Notes under the pieces: generated by a model
Told to the model about the DNA's origin: nothing
Database searches by the model: none
The model's input: only the letters and a program-made list of their open reading frames with translations
Origin: Planctomycetaceae bacterium
GTDB taxonomy: Bacteria; Planctomycetota; Planctomycetia; Pirellulales; Pirellulaceae
NCBI GenBank assembly: GCA_018660825.1
Contig: JABJJO010000030.1
Location: 1-49,359, forward strand
Direction of reading: 5' to 3'
Length of the DNA: 49,359 bases
Program-made: the position numbers and the translations under genes
Part shown: positions 1 to 9,349 of the stretch, piece by piece
Position numbering within the stretch: position 1 is the first letter of the stretch
Layout: the number at the start of each line of letters is the position of its first letter

Positions 1-1
1 C

Positions 2-3000
2 GACACACTAGTACAACAGTTCAAGCGATTGTATCCGAACGATCAACGTAAGTGGTTATTGCAACAATATGCGGCAAACCAGTATCAAAATGCGATGAAC
101 AACGCCAAAGCATTGCAATTGATGCGTGAAGCACTAGTCGGTGATGCGATAACGCACAATGCTGCGGGAGTGTTTATCGGACTTAACGGCACGGAATTGC
201 CTCGGTTGCAGGATACGGAACGTGCCTTTAGAGCAGCAATCGGAAAAACTCAAAACGCAACGACGCGGGCTAGATTGTACCGATATCTGGCCTTCAATAT
301 TTACACGGGTGAAGCATTTAATAAAAATCGAGCGTTGCAACTCTGTCGGGAATTCTTATCTCGCTACCCCGAAAATAGCAGTGACACTCACGTGATGATT
401 GACTATTTGTTCAAAAACTCTGAAGACGATAATCGTTTTCAGAATGACGTTAAGATGGTGATAGCCGGTCGCAAGAAATTTCTACAGTACGCTAATCTTG
501 TTTCTTACCCAGCAGCATGGGTCAACGCGAATCGCAACAACAAAGATTTTAAAACTCGTGCGCAGATACTCAAGCAAGCATTAGCCGCTGCAGATAATGA
601 CCCCTTGCTCAAATTGTGGGCTCAACGAGGGGGTAACAACGCGAAAGGTGCCACTATCCGCTCGCAATTACTGGCGGCACCATATTTCGCAGCGATGAAT
701 GAAGTCATGGCGAGGGAATTATTAACATTGCAGACATCTTATTATCGCAGTTATGCGCCAACAGCTAAGCGCTCAGATGGTGTGAAATACTTTGCGCAAT
801 GGGCACAAAAGTTTTCCAAAGACGAGGCGATTGCGGTGCAATATATCGCCATGGCAATGGATTATGGAATTCCGGAAGAGTGTAAGTTAGCGTTGCAGCA
901 TATGTTGAGATTTAATCCAGCGAAAAATGACGCAGATCTAAATCGACGGATGCTGATTTGTGCTGGTCGCAATGAAGACCTTAATTTGGCGAAGCAAACG
1001 TATGCCTGGATTAAACGGGAAGAACAACAGCATGGTGTGAGTTTGACATATTTAGCCACTATGGGCGATGTGTTGACGACATTGAAGTTACCCGACTTGG
1101 CGAAAGAACGTTTTCAAACGGGGGCAAGTTCTGCTGTTTTGTCGGCTGACGGTCGTGAATGTGTTCGACGCTTGGTTGCGATCGAACTGGACCGTGTTAA
1201 AAAACTTCAACTTCTGCAACAAGCCTATGCCAAGCCATCGGATCAGTTTGGGAGTTTGTGCATGGATATTACAGCCATACATTTGGTCCCAGAAGAAGAC
1301 AAGACGGTTGACTGGAACGTTGTGTTGACCTTACTCGAGAAGTGTCAGTTGCGAACGTTAGAATCACCATTTCGTGCCACGGGGTTTGACGCCAATACAG
1401 TTGTCGGTTACTTGTCGGTGGTGCGTAATGATGAATCGTTAGACGTAGCGCAACGCCAAAAACTACTTCAACGATTTGTCAAACTAAATCAAACGACGGT
1501 TTCAGCGGTTGCTCAATTGTTGTTGTTGAATGACCCAGAAGTTGCACAGCCAGACATCATGCCGAGTTTGTTGTTGTTTCAGCGAGCGACATATCAATCG
1601 GGTGAAGATTATCGAGGCTTTGATCAGTTAACTCAATTTGCAAAGGCAGCGGCAGCCAATCAGCGACATGTTGTTGCCACTATCCTTGGCACGGGAATCT
1701 TGGCCAACTTTTCCGCCGTTGATGAAAATCGTCGCAAGGCCGTCCGTGATCTTGTTAGCCGTAGTTACACTCAAATTGGCGAAGTCGGATTGACGATCGA
1801 TGAGGATAGCCCGATTGCCCCGCTGCTACAAGCCGCTCTGTATTTGAGACTCGGCGATCAAGACCTAGCCTTTGAAATGTATAACGAAAACAAATCATTA
1901 TTCAATGAGCATCGGGCATTGATGCCTGTCGATTTGGTTGAGTTTGTTGTGACGCGTTTGATTGCCGCGGGGGGTGATGAGAATTTTAACTACGTGGAAG
2001 ATCTTCTTAGGACTTGGATTGTTAAAAATAGCGAATCCGATCAAGTTGGCATTGATGCCAAAGCGACCATGCAATTGTTGTTGGCGCGCAATTACTTCAA
2101 AGCGCGACGATTTGACATCGCTCGCAGTGAATTTACGACAGTGGTAAATCGGTATCCAGATACGTTGCAATCAGTGGACGCTCAATTTGGCATCGGCGAG
2201 TCGTTTATGGAACAGCGAGTGTTCGATCAAGCACAATTGGTTTTCGATAAATTAAGTAATAACGCTGAAACTTTGATTGTGGTGCGAGCGGAATTTTTGC
2301 GAGGAGTGTTGTCGTTCCGCCGCGGTGACCGTGATGAAGCACGTGATATTTTCCGGAGTGTATTGGAACGAGTTCCTGACGTTGAACTCGCAAATCAAAC
2401 GCTCTTCAACTTGGCTGAGATCTATCGCGTCGAAGAACGTTATATGGACCAACTTAACTTATTGCGTACTATTGGACGGTTAGGCCGCAATAGTAAGAAT
2501 CGACACAATCCAGGTTCTCCTTTGTCTATCGTCGTGCACGATAGTGACCTAGGTATTAGCCGCGGACATAATCGCATCCCTGTGATGGTTTCCACGAGCG
2601 GCGGGGATCAAGAATTAGTGTATTTGATTTCATCGGGTGCTGGTAAAGGCCTGTTCCGCGGCGATTTGGAAACACAGCTTGGTGAACCGACTCCGGGAGA
2701 TGGGACTCTACATCTGGTAGGAACGGACATTATTAAATGTGACTATCCCGAAGAATTTCGCCAGGAGTTCAAAAGCGTTCCGCTGTCGGATGTGGATATC
2801 CGGATTGCTGCAAATGCCAAGTTTGAGATTGCCAGTAGTATCGATGCGGACCAAGAAGATGTGAGTTTTAGCGATACGCTTATTCAAGAACAAATCGGTC
2901 AGCAGGATGAGCGGTTGAGTCAATCTCGCAGCGTGAATCAAGTCAAACCGGGCAATCCACTATACATCTATGTCGAAGATCCCGATCAAGATCGCTCCCA

Positions 3001-6000
3001 AGAATTAGATAATCTTGTAGTGAAACTGGTTACCGACAGTGGTGACGAGGTCCAAGTCGAACTGATGGAAACAGGGCCACACACGGGGATTTTCGAAGGA
3101 TCTCTGAAAACTGCTGAATTGCCTGCGGGTGCCTTGGCTACAGACTCGGCTATCGACCATAGTCCATTAATGGCAATTGACAACTCAACGGATACATTTT
3201 GGTTGAGTCAGCCCGACGGTGCCACTCCGAAGAATCTTACGGTCGACATGAAAGATCTGTATGAAATATCACGAGTCAATATTGCCACGCCAGACGCCGA
3301 ATCGAATCGCCCCCTTCGCCTCGATGTCTTGGGCAGTTACGACGGTGAATTTTGGTTTAGGATGTCCAGTTTTCCGCGCCGCATTGAAGTGCAACAACCC
3401 CAGTCGGAAAAACGACAAACAGTCTCTGGTGTCCAACAGACCGTGATCATGGGTAACCACCAGTCGTATCGTAATTGGAATCAAGTTAACGCATTGATCA
3501 ATAATGACAGTTTGACTTGGACTGAGGTGCAAGGTTCGCTGTTGCATCAAGAAGAGATTCCAGAAGGTGAATCTGCAAATGCTCGATCCGTGGTGTGGTC
3601 AGGGTTGTTTAACATGGAATTGAGCGGGGCTGTTCGCTTTCGCGTACGAGGCAATACTACTGGATTAGTGGTCAACGGTATTTTGGAAATGCCTTTGGCC
3701 GGTGGGATGCAAACGGTAGACGTGTGGCTGGAAAAAGGAACACACACGTTGCTGGCATTTAGTGCATTTGGCAATCAGGCCCAAGGTGGGGCGTTGGAAC
3801 ATGCAATCGCTAGTGTGGATTCACAGCAAGTGTTCGTGCAGCCGATGCGGTCAGAGCAGTTTGTTGTAGCGCCACCGCAGGTCGCCGTTGAGGTGTTGAC
3901 GGCGCCGAAAGTGACGAGTCGAGTGAATGTCGATGGGGTCGAGTTACAAAAGATGACCGAAACGTTTGCCGTGGAAGAAAAGGGCGAATTCAAGGTAACC
4001 AAAAACTGGAGTGCCGTTGAAGATGGGCTCACTTTGCAACTCGCAAATACAGCGCCTGGCATGTATGAACTGTGGCTTGATTATTCCAATGCTGGCGGCG
4101 CGAACTCAGTCGTTATTAAACTCGACCAGCAGTCGGTTGAACATTCGTTGGTAAACACGGGCTCGTGGGACACTTATCAATCCGTATTTGCAGGACACGT
4201 GCTGCTAGAAGCAACCAGTAAGAATGCACTGCAATTCAATCCGGTAAATGCCTCGGCTAATTTGATGGAACTCAAAGGCGTTGAGCTGCGTCCTATTTCT
4301 CGCGATGCACTTGTGCAACACGACAATACTTGGGAATTTCGTTTTCCCGAGTATGAAGTCCGCTATACAAAAGTTGTCATTCATGAATATAGCGGCGATT
4401 CGGTTGCTATTAATCAGATTGAAATAGGCAATGTTCAAACTAATAGCGTGCAGATTCCGACTGAGGATGACCTGCTGGCGCTAGCTAACAACGAAATCTT
4501 GGAAATTGCTGCTGGCGACCACGTAGTAGCAACATACACGGATGAGAACACGCAAAATGAATATGATACTAGTCAGCTTTTAACGCGAGAGTTAACAGCA
4601 ACTTATAACAATGCTGTGATCAATGCGATCGCGTACAACCTTAGGCGTGCCGGTGGTGGCGGAGTGTCAACTGAGCGTAAAGAACTGATGCGAGTCGACC
4701 CAGGTGAGCGCATTGTGGTTGAAGTCATTGATTACGATGAGGATCGGTCGAACGAAATCGATACCATTTCAGTCGAGGTTACCGTAAATGGTAGTGAGCC
4801 CCTCGTGCTTGAAGCAACGGAAACGGATAAGAACACAGGAGTGTTCACTCGTGAGATTGACACAGCGGCGGAAGTTACAGAAGGTGCTTTAGTAGTAGCC
4901 GTAGGCGACATTGTCGAACTGAAATATTTGGATCGCCAGAATACTTTTCCCGGTCATACCGTTCCCCGCATCCGCCGTGTATTTGTCAATGAACCGACAG
5001 ATGCCGTAGTACGAATTATTCCTTCGCTAGCACATCGTATCGAAGGGGCAGTGTTACCTCGGGCGGAATATATATCTGAAAAACTTAGTGAACTCAATGC
5101 CTCCGATCCTGCCAATGTGGATAATGTTATCGGCACTGCTGAAACTGTTGATGCTACTGAAACCCGTCAGCTAGAAACTGCGGCCGTGGCGTTTGCAGTT
5201 CCTTTGCTCGTCGAAGTTTTTGATCCAGACCGTGCCAAGGACTCGGGCAGCGTGGTGAATGTCGTTTTGGGAACAACGGGTGGATCAGCGGTTGTTGTTG
5301 AATGCGTTATTAGCAACGCACATTCCGATTTGCCGCGTAGTGCCACCGATAATGAAGCATTATTGGCGGGGCGTTTTGTTGGGCAAGTTATCATGCAGCT
5401 CGGCAGCAAAGATACTCCCTCGGTCATCCCGCTCACCGCCGAAATGCCACGTGGATTAATTGGGCGGGTTCATGATGGCAAAGAGGAACAAGAGTTGTTG
5501 CCAGGATTGGTGGCAATGGTTTTAAACGTTACCGGCACCGATACAATCAATTTGCGATATAAGGACGCAATTACCCCGGCCGACGAAGAAACGGTTCGCT
5601 CACACACTGCGCGGCTGGTAGTCACTGGAGAACTGACAGTGACTGATCGAGAATACGAAGAATCTGTTGAACAGCTACATGTTGGTGAGAAAATATTTTT
5701 ACGTGTGTTTGATGCGGATCAAGATGTGAGTGATGCACGTGACTCCGTGGAAATCACGCTAACAACAAAGATTGGTGAACAGGAAACAATTAAGTTGATT
5801 GAAACGACTGTGCACAGCGGTGATTTTACCGGTGCTTTTACATTAGTGGCGAATGAGAACCCGGTGGCCAACAATTTGAAAACGGACGATCCCATTATTG
5901 AAACTAATTTTGGGGATGTGATTAGTGTTACCTACAACGATCAACGATCTGCCGACTCTGCTGATCCGCTGGCACTTACTACAGAAATTCCAGTGGTGGT

Positions 6001-6850
6001 TGGCACCAACGGTTTAGTCGCCGCATTTTCCAAGGCATTTAATGATGAAGAATTGGCTGTTGAAACCAAGTTCCGTATCGCCGAAAGTTATTTTGAGTTG
6101 TTCAAAAGCCATAAAGAAATTGGCCGCGATGAGGAACAATTGGTAGATCTGGAATCCGGTCGACGGATATTACAGGAAGTGATGGAGGATTATCCCGATC
6201 CTAAATACGTTCCGAGGATAAGCTACCTACTAGGACAGTTTTCTCAAGAATTAGGGCAATGGAGTCAAGCCATTGCTTCGTACGAAGTGATACTTCAACA
6301 ATACGCTGATCATACGCTCGCTCCGGACGCGCAATTCAAAATGGCTCAATGCTTTGAAGAATCAGGGGATTTCGATGAAGCCCTGGAAGCGTATGTCACA
6401 TTGGCAGCAACGTTTCCTAAGAGCCCTTTGATTGCTAGCGTGATGATTCGCATTTCGGATCATTTCTACAAAGCCGAAAACTACGTGATTGCCGCTCAAG
6501 TTGGTGAAAAGTTTTTGGAAAAATTTGAAGCGCACGAGCATGCCCAACGAATGGCTTTTCGTGTTGGTCAAGCCTATTACAAAAACGAAGAGTTTGTACG
6601 AGCTGCTGAGTCGTTCGACAATTTCACGAAGCTGTTTCCGGATGATTCTTTAGGCGCCGATGGCTTGTTCTGGAGTGGTGAAAGTTATCGTATGGCTAAA
6701 AATAATCAATTTGCTTTTCGGCGTTACAACCGCTGCCGCTGGGATTTCCCTGCGAGTGAAGCTGCGAAGTTTGCTAGAGGCCGTTTAGCGCTACCGGAGA
6801 TGCTAAACCAGTTTGAAGCGGAAGCGAACAGCATTGACAATGACAACTAA
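2..6850 (+). CDS. Giant TPR / discoidin / CBM-like envelope protein, 5' partial
   Basis: The frame is open from the left edge, so the true start lies outside the window. A TTG at 29 falls inside a helical run and is not a credible start. 2,282 residues are visible. Residues about 1-830 are helical and TPR-like. A beta-rich middle follows, with five copies of a unit having an acidic D-x-D loop (near residues 844, 993, 1577, 1741, 1904) and, 30-46 residues later, a TGxFxG-type turn (clearest at 1023 and 1608). Between copies 2 and 3 lie a discoidin-like segment (about 1053-1121), a PA14-like segment (1200-1259), a CBM6-like segment (1352-1431) and a second discoidin-like tail (1445-1476). Residues about 2030-2280 return to TPRs. 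The ExbB gene starts 40 bases downstream. A role as a large periplasmic or surface scaffold that binds glycans is inferred; the domain calls are by eye. Confidence 0.85.
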   Translation, partial: DTLVQQFKRLYPNDQRKWLLQQYAANQYQNAMNNAKALQLMREALVGDAITHNAAGVFIGLNGTELPRLQDTERAFRAAIGKTQNATTRARLYRYLAFNIYTGEAFNKNRALQLCREFLSRYPENSSDTHVMIDYLFKNSEDDNRFQNDVKMVIAGRKKFLQYANLVSYPAAWVNANRNNKDFKTRAQILKQALAAADNDPLLKLWAQRGGNNAKGATIRSQLLAAPYFAAMNEVMARELLTLQTSYYRSYAPTAKRSDGVKYFAQWAQKFSKDEAIAVQYIAMAMDYGIPEECKLALQHMLRFNPAKNDADLNRRMLICAGRNEDLNLAKQTYAWIKREEQQHGVSLTYLATMGDVLTTLKLPDLAKERFQTGASSAVLSADGRECVRRLVAIELDRVKKLQLLQQAYAKPSDQFGSLCMDITAIHLVPEEDKTVDWNVVLTLLEKCQLRTLESPFRATGFDANTVVGYLSVVRNDESLDVAQRQKLLQRFVKLNQTTVSAVAQLLLLNDPEVAQPDIMPSLLLFQRATYQSGEDYRGFDQLTQFAKAAAANQRHVVATILGTGILANFSAVDENRRKAVRDLVSRSYTQIGEVGLTIDEDSPIAPLLQAALYLRLGDQDLAFEMYNENKSLFNEHRALMPVDLVEFVVTRLIAAGGDENFNYVEDLLRTWIVKNSESDQVGIDAKATMQLLLARNYFKARRFDIARSEFTTVVNRYPDTLQSVDAQFGIGESFMEQRVFDQAQLVFDKLSNNAETLIVVRAEFLRGVLSFRRGDRDEARDIFRSVLERVPDVELANQTLFNLAEIYRVEERYMDQLNLLRTIGRLGRNSKNRHNPGSPLSIVVHDSDLGISRGHNRIPVMVSTSGGDQELVYLISSGAGKGLFRGDLETQLGEPTPGDGTLHLVGTDIIKCDYPEEFRQEFKSVPLSDVDIRIAANAKFEIASSIDADQEDVSFSDTLIQEQIGQQDERLSQSRSVNQVKPGNPLYIYVEDPDQDRSQELDNLVVKLVTDSGDEVQVELMETGPHTGIFEGSLKTAELPAGALATDSAIDHSPLMAIDNSTDTFWLSQPDGATPKNLTVDMKDLYEISRVNIATPDAESNRPLRLDVLGSYDGEFWFRMSSFPRRIEVQQPQSEKRQTVSGVQQTVIMGNHQSYRNWNQVNALINNDSLTWTEVQGSLLHQEEIPEGESANARSVVWSGLFNMELSGAVRFRVRGNTTGLVVNGILEMPLAGGMQTVDVWLEKGTHTLLAFSAFGNQAQGGALEHAIASVDSQQVFVQPMRSEQFVVAPPQVAVEVLTAPKVTSRVNVDGVELQKMTETFAVEEKGEFKVTKNWSAVEDGLTLQLANTAPGMYELWLDYSNAGGANSVVIKLDQQSVEHSLVNTGSWDTYQSVFAGHVLLEATSKNALQFNPVNASANLMELKGVELRPISRDALVQHDNTWEFRFPEYEVRYTKVVIHEYSGDSVAINQIEIGNVQTNSVQIPTEDDLLALANNEILEIAAGDHVVATYTDENTQNEYDTSQLLTRELTATYNNAVINAIAYNLRRAGGGGVSTERKELMRVDPGERIVVEVIDYDEDRSNEIDTISVEVTVNGSEPLVLEATETDKNTGVFTREIDTAAEVTEGALVVAVGDIVELKYLDRQNTFPGHTVPRIRRVFVNEPTDAVVRIIPSLAHRIEGAVLPRAEYISEKLSELNASDPANVDNVIGTAETVDATETRQLETAAVAFAVPLLVEVFDPDRAKDSGSVVNVVLGTTGGSAVVVECVISNAHSDLPRSATDNEALLAGRFVGQVIMQLGSKDTPSVIPLTAEMPRGLIGRVHDGKEEQELLPGLVAMVLNVTGTDTINLRYKDAITPADEETVRSHTARLVVTGELTVTDREYEESVEQLHVGEKIFLRVFDADQDVSDARDSVEITLTTKIGEQETIKLIETTVHSGDFTGAFTLVANENPVANNLKTDDPIIETNFGDVISVTYNDQRSADSADPLALTTEIPVVVGTNGLVAAFSKAFNDEELAVETKFRIAESYFELFKSHKEIGRDEEQLVDLESGRRILQEVMEDYPDPKYVPRISYLLGQFSQELGQWSQAIASYEVILQQYADHTLAPDAQFKMAQCFEESGDFDEALEAYVTLAATFPKSPLIASVMIRISDHFYKAENYVIAAQVGEKFLEKFEAHEHAQRMAFRVGQAYYKNEEFVRAAESFDNFTKLFPDDSLGADGLFWSGESYRMAKNNQFAFRRYNRCRWDFPASEAAKFARGRLALPEMLNQFEAEANSIDNDN

Positions 6851-6890
6851 GAAATAACCCTCGAATTGAAACTGCAGAAAGTACGAGAAT

Positions 6891-7970
6891 ATGATTCGTC
6901 GACTGAATCGACTAAACCAGTTTGCACTTATAGGTAACACTGCCCTAATTTTAAGCTTAGCCATCTTGTTGTGTGTGATGCAGGCGAAGCCAGCAGTGGC
7001 TCAAGATGATATTCTCGGTGATATCAAGTCGGAGTCAACTCAGCAAAACACTACGAATGGTTCCGGCGCAGAACAATCAGTGGCAGATGCTGCCACGACG
7101 GTTGTGGATGACGAAGCTGCAGATAACTCTGCGGATAACTCTGCGGATAATGGTGGTAGTGAATCAACAAGTAGCGACGCTGGTGATACCGAGAATTCAG
7201 ATGAAGAGGCTGGGAATACCATAGATGAGATAACTGGAACCGTGAGTGGTGCGACGTGGGCTAAATTTAAGGACTCGGGGGCCTTAGGGTTGTTACTCAA
7301 CGGTGGTCTGTTCATGTGGCCCATTTTGATTATGGGAATCTTGGCGGTAGGTGTCATCATTGAACGATACCGCAGTCTCAAAATGCTCAACGTTGACGAC
7401 GATGAAGTGCGAGCCCAAGTGCAGCAGTTACTGTTTGATGACAATGTTTCCGAGGCGTTGGAGTTATGCGACCAGCAGTCCGGTCCAGTGCCTGCAGTTT
7501 TGTCAGCGGGATTGAGGAAGTATTATGTCTTGCGAAAATTGAATTACGATGTTGCTAGAACGGAAGAACAAGTTGTCAAAGCGATGGATGACTACAGCGT
7601 TCATATCGTCGCCGGTTTAGAACGACACTTGCCCGTGCTGGCAACCGTGTCCAGCGCTGCTCCGATGCTAGGGTTCCTGGGAACAGTCCAGGGGATGATT
7701 GTTGCTTTTCAAAATATCGTGGATCAAATGGGCGAAACAAATATCGTCGAAGCTGCTGCGGCGGGGATTCAAGTGTCGTTGTTAACAACATGTTTCGGGT
7801 TGATAGTGGGAATTCCAGCGTTTGTCGGATTTAACTATTTCACAAGCGTCATCAATCAATTTGTGTTGCAAGTTGAACAATCGGCTACTGAACTTATTGA
7901 GAATGTGACAATCCAACTGGCTGCTGCCGGACTCGAGGATGAAGCGGCGGAGGGGGGAAGTGAATCGTGA
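6891..7970 (+). CDS. MotA/TolQ/ExbB-family proton channel protein with signal peptide and acidic linker
   Basis: A 359-residue ExbB/TolQ homologue, the pentameric part of inner-membrane proton channels that power TonB, Tol or gliding machines. An N-terminal signal peptide (hydrophobic about 12-30, likely cut near AVA-Q at 37-38) is followed by an Asp/Ser/Glu-rich linker to about residue 120. A membrane segment lies at about 135-160. The family core (residues about 250-325) has the LGFLGTVQGM motif at the start of the second core helix and a final membrane helix. The added signal peptide and extracytoplasmic acidic arm are absent from E. coli ExbB but fit planctomycete versions. The stop overlaps the next start as GTGA, so it is translationally coupled to the first ExbD. 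The energised partner is probably a protein of this operon. Confidence 0.93.
   Translation: MIRRLNRLNQFALIGNTALILSLAILLCVMQAKPAVAQDDILGDIKSESTQQNTTNGSGAEQSVADAATTVVDDEAADNSADNSADNGGSESTSSDAGDTENSDEEAGNTIDEITGTVSGATWAKFKDSGALGLLLNGGLFMWPILIMGILAVGVIIERYRSLKMLNVDDDEVRAQVQQLLFDDNVSEALELCDQQSGPVPAVLSAGLRKYYVLRKLNYDVARTEEQVVKAMDDYSVHIVAGLERHLPVLATVSSAAPMLGFLGTVQGMIVAFQNIVDQMGETNIVEAAAAGIQVSLLTTCFGLIVGIPAFVGFNYFTSVINQFVLQVEQSATELIENVTIQLAAAGLEDEAAEGGSES
7119..7154 (+). repeat. 12-bp tandem repeat, about 3 units, in the ExbB acidic linker
   Basis: Three successive 12-base units of the form GCGGATAACTCT, the first with one change and the third diverging in its last four bases. They encode ADNS-ADNS-ADNG. 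The array is in frame, so unit gain or loss would change linker length without breaking the gene. Confidence 0.8.
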
Positions 7971-8395
7971 GGAAAAAACGATTACGATTGAGCCCGATGG
8001 TTGAACCGCCAGCGAGTGCGACAGGAGATATCGCTTTTAATCTGATTGTTTTCTTTTTAGTTTGTGCATCAGTGCAACCGGATAGTGGGCGCGAGCAGTC
8101 GTTGCCACGCAGTGACCAAGATTCCGAAGAGCAGACAGAAAACATCCAAGTACAGTTGACGCGCAATGCAGTCATGCTCAATGGAGCTATCCTCAGACAA
8201 GATGATTTTGCAATCGCCTTAAACCGATCGTTAAAAGGAAAAGTACGCCCAGAAGATCGCGTGGTAATTGTGCAGAGTAAACCGGACACGCCGTATAGTC
8301 ATTGGGTCATTGTTACAGAGATGATTGATCAAGCAGGTGGAATCGTCACCATTCAAACAGAAGAGGTGCAACAAATGGTTGTGCCAAATTCGTAA
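7967..8395 (+). CDS. ExbD/TolR-family protein, first of two paralogues
   Basis: A 142-residue ExbD/TolR-type protein: short basic N-terminus, one membrane helix at about 22-38, then a periplasmic domain. The conserved membrane aspartate is D21, in the context TGDIAFNL. This residue carries protons in the family. It starts with GTG overlapping the upstream ExbB stop (GTGA). The next gene, 18 bases on, is a second ExbD with the same GDIAFNL signature but otherwise divergent sequence, so the two may form a heterodimeric peptidoglycan-binding stator inside one ExbB pentamer. That pairing is inference from gene order. Confidence 0.9.
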   Translation: MRKKRLRLSPMVEPPASATGDIAFNLIVFFLVCASVQPDSGREQSLPRSDQDSEEQTENIQVQLTRNAVMLNGAILRQDDFAIALNRSLKGKVRPEDRVVIVQSKPDTPYSHWVIVTEMIDQAGGIVTIQTEEVQQMVVPNS

Positions 8396-8413
8396 CTTGG
8401 GAGGAGTGTTGCT

Positions 8414-8818
8414 ATGAAGATAAGTCGCCGCGCTTCCAAAGCGGATGTACCCAGTATGGCTATGGGTGATATTGCCTTCAACCTGTTGATCTTTTTTGTA
8501 ATCTTAGCACGAGCAGAGGATGACAGTCATTTGCACTGGCAACCTGCCTCGGCCGTTGAAATTACGGCCTCTGGCGCTGCCAAAGTGTCAGTGTTGATTG
8601 ACAGTGATAACAAATACTATGTGAACGGACAACAAGTTGGTGAAACACAAATTGCTGGCGAAGTAGAATCACTGTTAGGCAATGCCGCTGCCGGCGACCG
8701 TCGAGTGTTTTTTAAAGTTCATAAAGATGCGCAGGCTATGTATTTTGAACCGGCGATAGCGGCGATTAGTGAAGTTGGTGGGGATCTTATCCATGTGTTG
8801 GAGCAAAAAAAGGAATAG
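8414..8818 (+). CDS. ExbD/TolR-family protein, second paralogue
   Basis: A 134-residue ExbD/TolR-type protein preceded by a strong Shine-Dalgarno (GGGAGGAG, 8399-8406). Membrane aspartate D19 lies in MGDIAFNL, followed by a helix to about residue 33 and a periplasmic domain with a beta-rich pattern (VSVLIDSDNKYYVNGQQVG). It is clearly paralogous to the preceding gene in the helix but divergent outside it. One ExbB plus two ExbDs is the gene content known for Myxococcus AglR/AglQ/AglS. Whether this cluster drives transport or motility cannot be read from sequence. Confidence 0.9.
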   Translation: MKISRRASKADVPSMAMGDIAFNLLIFFVILARAEDDSHLHWQPASAVEITASGAAKVSVLIDSDNKYYVNGQQVGETQIAGEVESLLGNAAAGDRRVFFKVHKDAQAMYFEPAIAAISEVGGDLIHVLEQKKE

Positions 8819-8821
8819 GCC

Positions 8822-9322
8822 ATGAATAGTTCTGAGCAGAATAGAACACAAACCCAAGACAAAGGTAGCGGCGGAATTACAGGTGATATTCGTAGTGTCA
8901 AAAACAATGGCGCCGCATCGCTTACCGAATTGCGAGAATTTATAGGCAGTTTAAAGGGTCGGAAACCTCAAGAAGCAATAGAGATTGCCTCGAGCAACGG
9001 GTTAATTCGCGGGCTGATGATCTCCACAATCGGTTTTTTAGTGGTGCTATTTGTGTTCACTGTGATCCCTTTTTTCCTACACGAGGATGAAGTGGTGACA
9101 CAACAAGGAATCACACCAACGTCAGAAAATGCCCTCGAGACACAAGAATCAAACTCTACTGCAGATGCTGGCACTCAAGGAGGATCAGATTCTTTACAAA
9201 CTCCAACAGCTCAGGGTGAAGAACTGTTGGACAAGCTTCAAATCGGTGAAACGAAAACGGCGGACCCTGATGCGAACCCGCTTGATAGTCAATTCAATGA
9301 CTTGTTAGACGGAATTGAATAG
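8822..9322 (+). CDS. Single-pass membrane protein of the ExbB/ExbD cluster, unknown function
   Basis: 166 residues, starting three bases after the ExbD stop. Residues 1-59 are polar and probably cytoplasmic. One hydrophobic segment at about 61-83 is followed by a Ser/Thr/Gln/Glu-rich, probably disordered, periplasmic tail with no recognisable domain. The position inside a tightly packed operon argues for a structural or coupling role beside the channel. I do not recognise a family. Confidence 0.75.
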   Translation: MNSSEQNRTQTQDKGSGGITGDIRSVKNNGAASLTELREFIGSLKGRKPQEAIEIASSNGLIRGLMISTIGFLVVLFVFTVIPFFLHEDEVVTQQGITPTSENALETQESNSTADAGTQGGSDSLQTPTAQGEELLDKLQIGETKTADPDANPLDSQFNDLLDGIE

Positions 9323-9349
9323 AGTCTGAGTTTAATAGGTGGAACTATT

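Noticed and set aside
7040-7444. 134-residue - strand ORF across the ExbB linker
   Set aside because: Shadow of the ExbB gene: low-complexity Ser/Ala product caused by the repetitive Asp/Ser linker.
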